Source of the DNA: Bordetella parapertussis
Lineage (GTDB): Bacteria; Pseudomonadota; Gammaproteobacteria; Burkholderiales; Burkholderiaceae_A
Assembly (NCBI GenBank): GCA_945877235.1
Contig: CAMCRF010000001.1
Coordinates: 248,001 to 312,000, forward strand
Direction: 5' to 3'
Length of the DNA stretch: 64,000 nucleotides
Shown: piece by piece, positions 62,186-64,000 of the stretch
Layout of the letters: the number at the start of each line of letters is the position of its first letter
Position numbering within the stretch: the first letter of the stretch is position 1
Notes under the pieces: generated by a model
The model's input: the letters and a program-made list of their open reading frames with translations, nothing else
Databases searched by the model: none
What the model was told of the DNA's origin: nothing
Made by a program: the position numbers and the translations under genes

Positions 62186-63112
62186 ATGGCTATATCTCGT
62201 CCCCCTTTTAGGCTCTCACCTCGATTGGCCCCGTATTTTTTTATTAGTCCGTTTCTGATTTTATTTGTCGTGTTTGGGCTCTTTCCCCTGATGTTCTCTC
62301 TGTATCTCGCCTTTCAGTCCTGGGAACCAACAAGCGGCCTGGCATTTATGGAGTTTGTGGGCTGGGAGAACTTCTCGTTCGCCTTCCAAGACGAATGGTT
62401 TTGGAAGTCGCTTGGAAATACGCTCTGGCTTGCGATCGCCGCAGGTGTCCCACAGCACCTGGTGGCTATTCCACTCGCTGTGTTCATCCACACCGCATTT
62501 AGGCGGCTTCGCAATAGCATGATGGCGGCTTATTTCGTGCCGTACATCACGTCTACTGTCGCGATCTCCATCATGTTCAGTGCCCTGTTTTCAACAGACT
62601 TCGGAATGATCAACAGCGCACTGCATGCAGTTTTTGGTGTGTCCCCGATTGACTGGTTGAACGACCCAAACACCATCAAACCGGCAATCGCATTTGTTGT
62701 TTTTTGGCGTTTCGTTGGCTTTAATGTGGTGCTCTATCTGGCCGCCTTGCAGTCGATTCCAAGGGACTTATATGAGGCCGCGACCATAGATGGTGCGTCG
62801 AGTCTGCAACAGTTCTGGTTTATCACCCTACCCAGCCTGAAACCCATGATGTTCTTTGGATTCACCCTGAGCATCATTGGAGGTCTCCAGCTTTTCGAGG
62901 AGCCTTTCATTCTGACCGCAGGCAGCGGGGGTACCGACCAAGCGGGCATGACAGCTGCTCTGTACCTCTATCGCATGGCCTTCGACTTTAATGACCTCGG
63001 GGGCGCAAGTGCCATGTCATGGATGCTCTTCGTCTTGGTTGCGGTGCTGACATATGGAATGAGCCTGGTATTTCGAGACAAGGCTGACGCGCCCGCTGGA
63101 GGGATACGCTAA
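62186..63112 (+). CDS. Sugar ABC transporter permease, MalF type
   Basis: The 308-residue permease has six membrane helices and the EAA loop EAATIDGASSLQQFWFITLP near residue 200. N-terminal segment PYFFISPFLILFVVFGLFPL is typical of CUT1 MalF/LacF-type proteins. With the MalG-type partner it forms the translocation channel. No ATPase gene is seen before the window ends, so a shared MsmX-like ATPase or a gene further downstream is expected. Confidence 0.92.
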   Translation: MAISRPPFRLSPRLAPYFFISPFLILFVVFGLFPLMFSLYLAFQSWEPTSGLAFMEFVGWENFSFAFQDEWFWKSLGNTLWLAIAAGVPQHLVAIPLAVFIHTAFRRLRNSMMAAYFVPYITSTVAISIMFSALFSTDFGMINSALHAVFGVSPIDWLNDPNTIKPAIAFVVFWRFVGFNVVLYLAALQSIPRDLYEAATIDGASSLQQFWFITLPSLKPMMFFGFTLSIIGGLQLFEEPFILTAGSGGTDQAGMTAALYLYRMAFDFNDLGGASAMSWMLFVLVAVLTYGMSLVFRDKADAPAGGIR

Positions 63113-63937
63113 ATGTCCACAATGCACATCAGCAAGTTGGGCGCTTATGTCTTGGTTGGGGCGGGCTGCCTTGTCATGCTTGCACCGTTTTACTTCATGT
63201 TCGTTTTTGCTACTCACTCGCGTGGCGATATTTTCAACCTACCCCCTCCCTATTGGTTCGGGACACACTTTTTTCAAAACATTGAAATTCTGACCAACCG
63301 CCTTCCCTTTTGGGTAAACCTGGGGTGGAGTATTTACGTAGCGCTCGCTTCCACAGCGCTCACGCTCCTCTTTTGCTCTATGGCCGGTTACGCGTTTGCG
63401 CTCATGGAGTTCCGCTACAAGCGCGCGCTGTTCACGCTGGTGATGTCCACCATGCTGCTGCCGACCTTCATGAACATGATCCCAACGTTCATGATCATGG
63501 ATGCCCTCGGTTGGATTGACGAGCATAGGGCGCTTTACATTCCCGGTGCGGCAAGTGCATTCGGTATTTTTCTCATGCGTCAGTTTTCGATTGCATCTAT
63601 TCCGAGGGAACTCATTGAGGCTGCTCGCATGGATGGCTGTAGTGAATTCGGCATATTTTGGAGGATCGTGCTGCCACTCTTAAGGCCTGCCCTTGGGACC
63701 CTTGGACTCGTCACATTCATTGCCTCCTGGAACAACTTTATGAGTCCCCTCATTGTGATGCGAAGCATTGAAAACTACACGCTCCCCCTTGCCCTCAGAA
63801 GCCTGCAATCCCCAGTAAACACCGAGTGGGGCGCCCTGATGGCCGGATCCGCAATCGCCACGATCCCACTTCTGGTTCTGTTCGCAATCTTTTCGAAACA
63901 ACTTATCGCAGGACTAACCTCGGGTGCAGTGAAGTAA
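63113..63937 (+). CDS. Sugar ABC transporter permease, MalG type
   Basis: The 274-residue permease starts directly after the MalF-type stop (TAAATG). It carries the EAA loop EAARMDGCSEFGIFWRIVLPLLRPA near residues 165-189 and ends in the usual FAIFSKQLIAGLTSGAVK. Six membrane helices are expected. It is the second half of the CUT1 channel. The reading frame of the next gene begins 24 bases later. Confidence 0.93.
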   Translation: MSTMHISKLGAYVLVGAGCLVMLAPFYFMFVFATHSRGDIFNLPPPYWFGTHFFQNIEILTNRLPFWVNLGWSIYVALASTALTLLFCSMAGYAFALMEFRYKRALFTLVMSTMLLPTFMNMIPTFMIMDALGWIDEHRALYIPGAASAFGIFLMRQFSIASIPRELIEAARMDGCSEFGIFWRIVLPLLRPALGTLGLVTFIASWNNFMSPLIVMRSIENYTLPLALRSLQSPVNTEWGALMAGSAIATIPLLVLFAIFSKQLIAGLTSGAVK

Positions 63938-63961
63938 TGACCTTAACTTTGGAAGCAGATC

Positions 63962-64000
63962 ATGTTTGAAGACGTCAGACTGTCCACACATTTTCCAGCG
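63962..64000 (+). CDS. Start of a further gene, truncated by window end
   Basis: An ATG with GGAAG eight bases upstream opens a frame for 13 codons to the edge (MFEDVRLSTHFPA). This matches the sort of N-terminus found in family 1 beta-glucosidases (…FP-x-x-FLWG), but too little is visible to decide. Its place behind the importer suggests a glycoside hydrolase or the missing ATPase. Confidence 0.35.
   Translation, partial: MFEDVRLSTHFPA

Noticed and set aside
1..64000. CRISPR arrays, insertion sequences, phage genes, attachment sites
   Set aside because: No spaced repeat series, transposase, integrase or terminal inverted repeats were seen; the single tRNA has no duplicated 3' end nearby.

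Overview
This 64 kb window is a gene-dense bacterial chromosome segment with no gap over 300 bases. Gene content (ornithine-lipid acyltransferase, two cox-type molybdenum hydroxylase operons, TonB-dependent receptors, beta-propeller phytase, phosphonate HD oxygenase, PurT, tRNA-Gly(CCC) with encoded CCA) points to a Gram-negative proteobacterium, most likely an aerobic betaproteobacterium of the Burkholderiales. That placement is inference. I see no insertion sequence, prophage, integrase or CRISPR array.

Layout. 0-9 kb: end of a GT4 glycosyltransferase, an OlsB-like acyltransferase, exopolyphosphatase, an FbpB/FbpC-type ABC permease and ATPase sharing a tiny divergent promoter, a CpdA-like phosphodiesterase, tRNA-Gly and small exported or membrane proteins. 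9-14 kb: a TonB receptor-phytase-purT operon behind a good Pho box. 13.6-21.2 kb (minus): a form II (CoxL motif AYRGAGR) hydroxylase operon in order S-L-M-D-E-G, preceded by an MpaB-like oxygenase and a lipoprotein. 21-26 kb (plus): RhlE-type helicase, Lon-N protein, Uup, XdhC. 26.4-35.8 kb (plus): a genuine form I aerobic CO dehydrogenase operon, coxM-S-L-G-D-E-F, continuing through a cytidylyltransferase for the molybdenum cofactor into a 2OG-Fe(II)-like oxygenase and a membrane protein.

35.7-41 kb (minus): a phosphonate-type ABC importer (binding protein, ATPase, fused permease) with a PhnZ-like HD oxygenase and a YheT-type hydrolase. 41-48 kb: sugar-acid catabolism (ketoglutarate semialdehyde dehydrogenase, GntR regulator, UxaA-family and IlvD-family dehydratases, divergent RraA-like protein). 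48-51.7 kb: housekeeping and small enzymes, including a ceramidase-like membrane protein and pterin carbinolamine dehydratase.

51.7-64 kb: a carbohydrate locus under one LacI-family regulator. On the minus strand lie a TonB receptor, two flavin-dependent tryptophan-halogenase-family proteins, SapC and a JmjC-like cupin. On the plus strand lie a Tat-exported sugar-binding protein and two MalF/MalG-type permeases. Three 14-bp sites fitting TGAAANCGCTTTCA sit in the two control regions, so outer-membrane and inner-membrane uptake are probably controlled together. Recurrent themes are phosphorus scavenging, trace-gas (CO) oxidation and use of plant- or algae-derived sugars and sugar acids.
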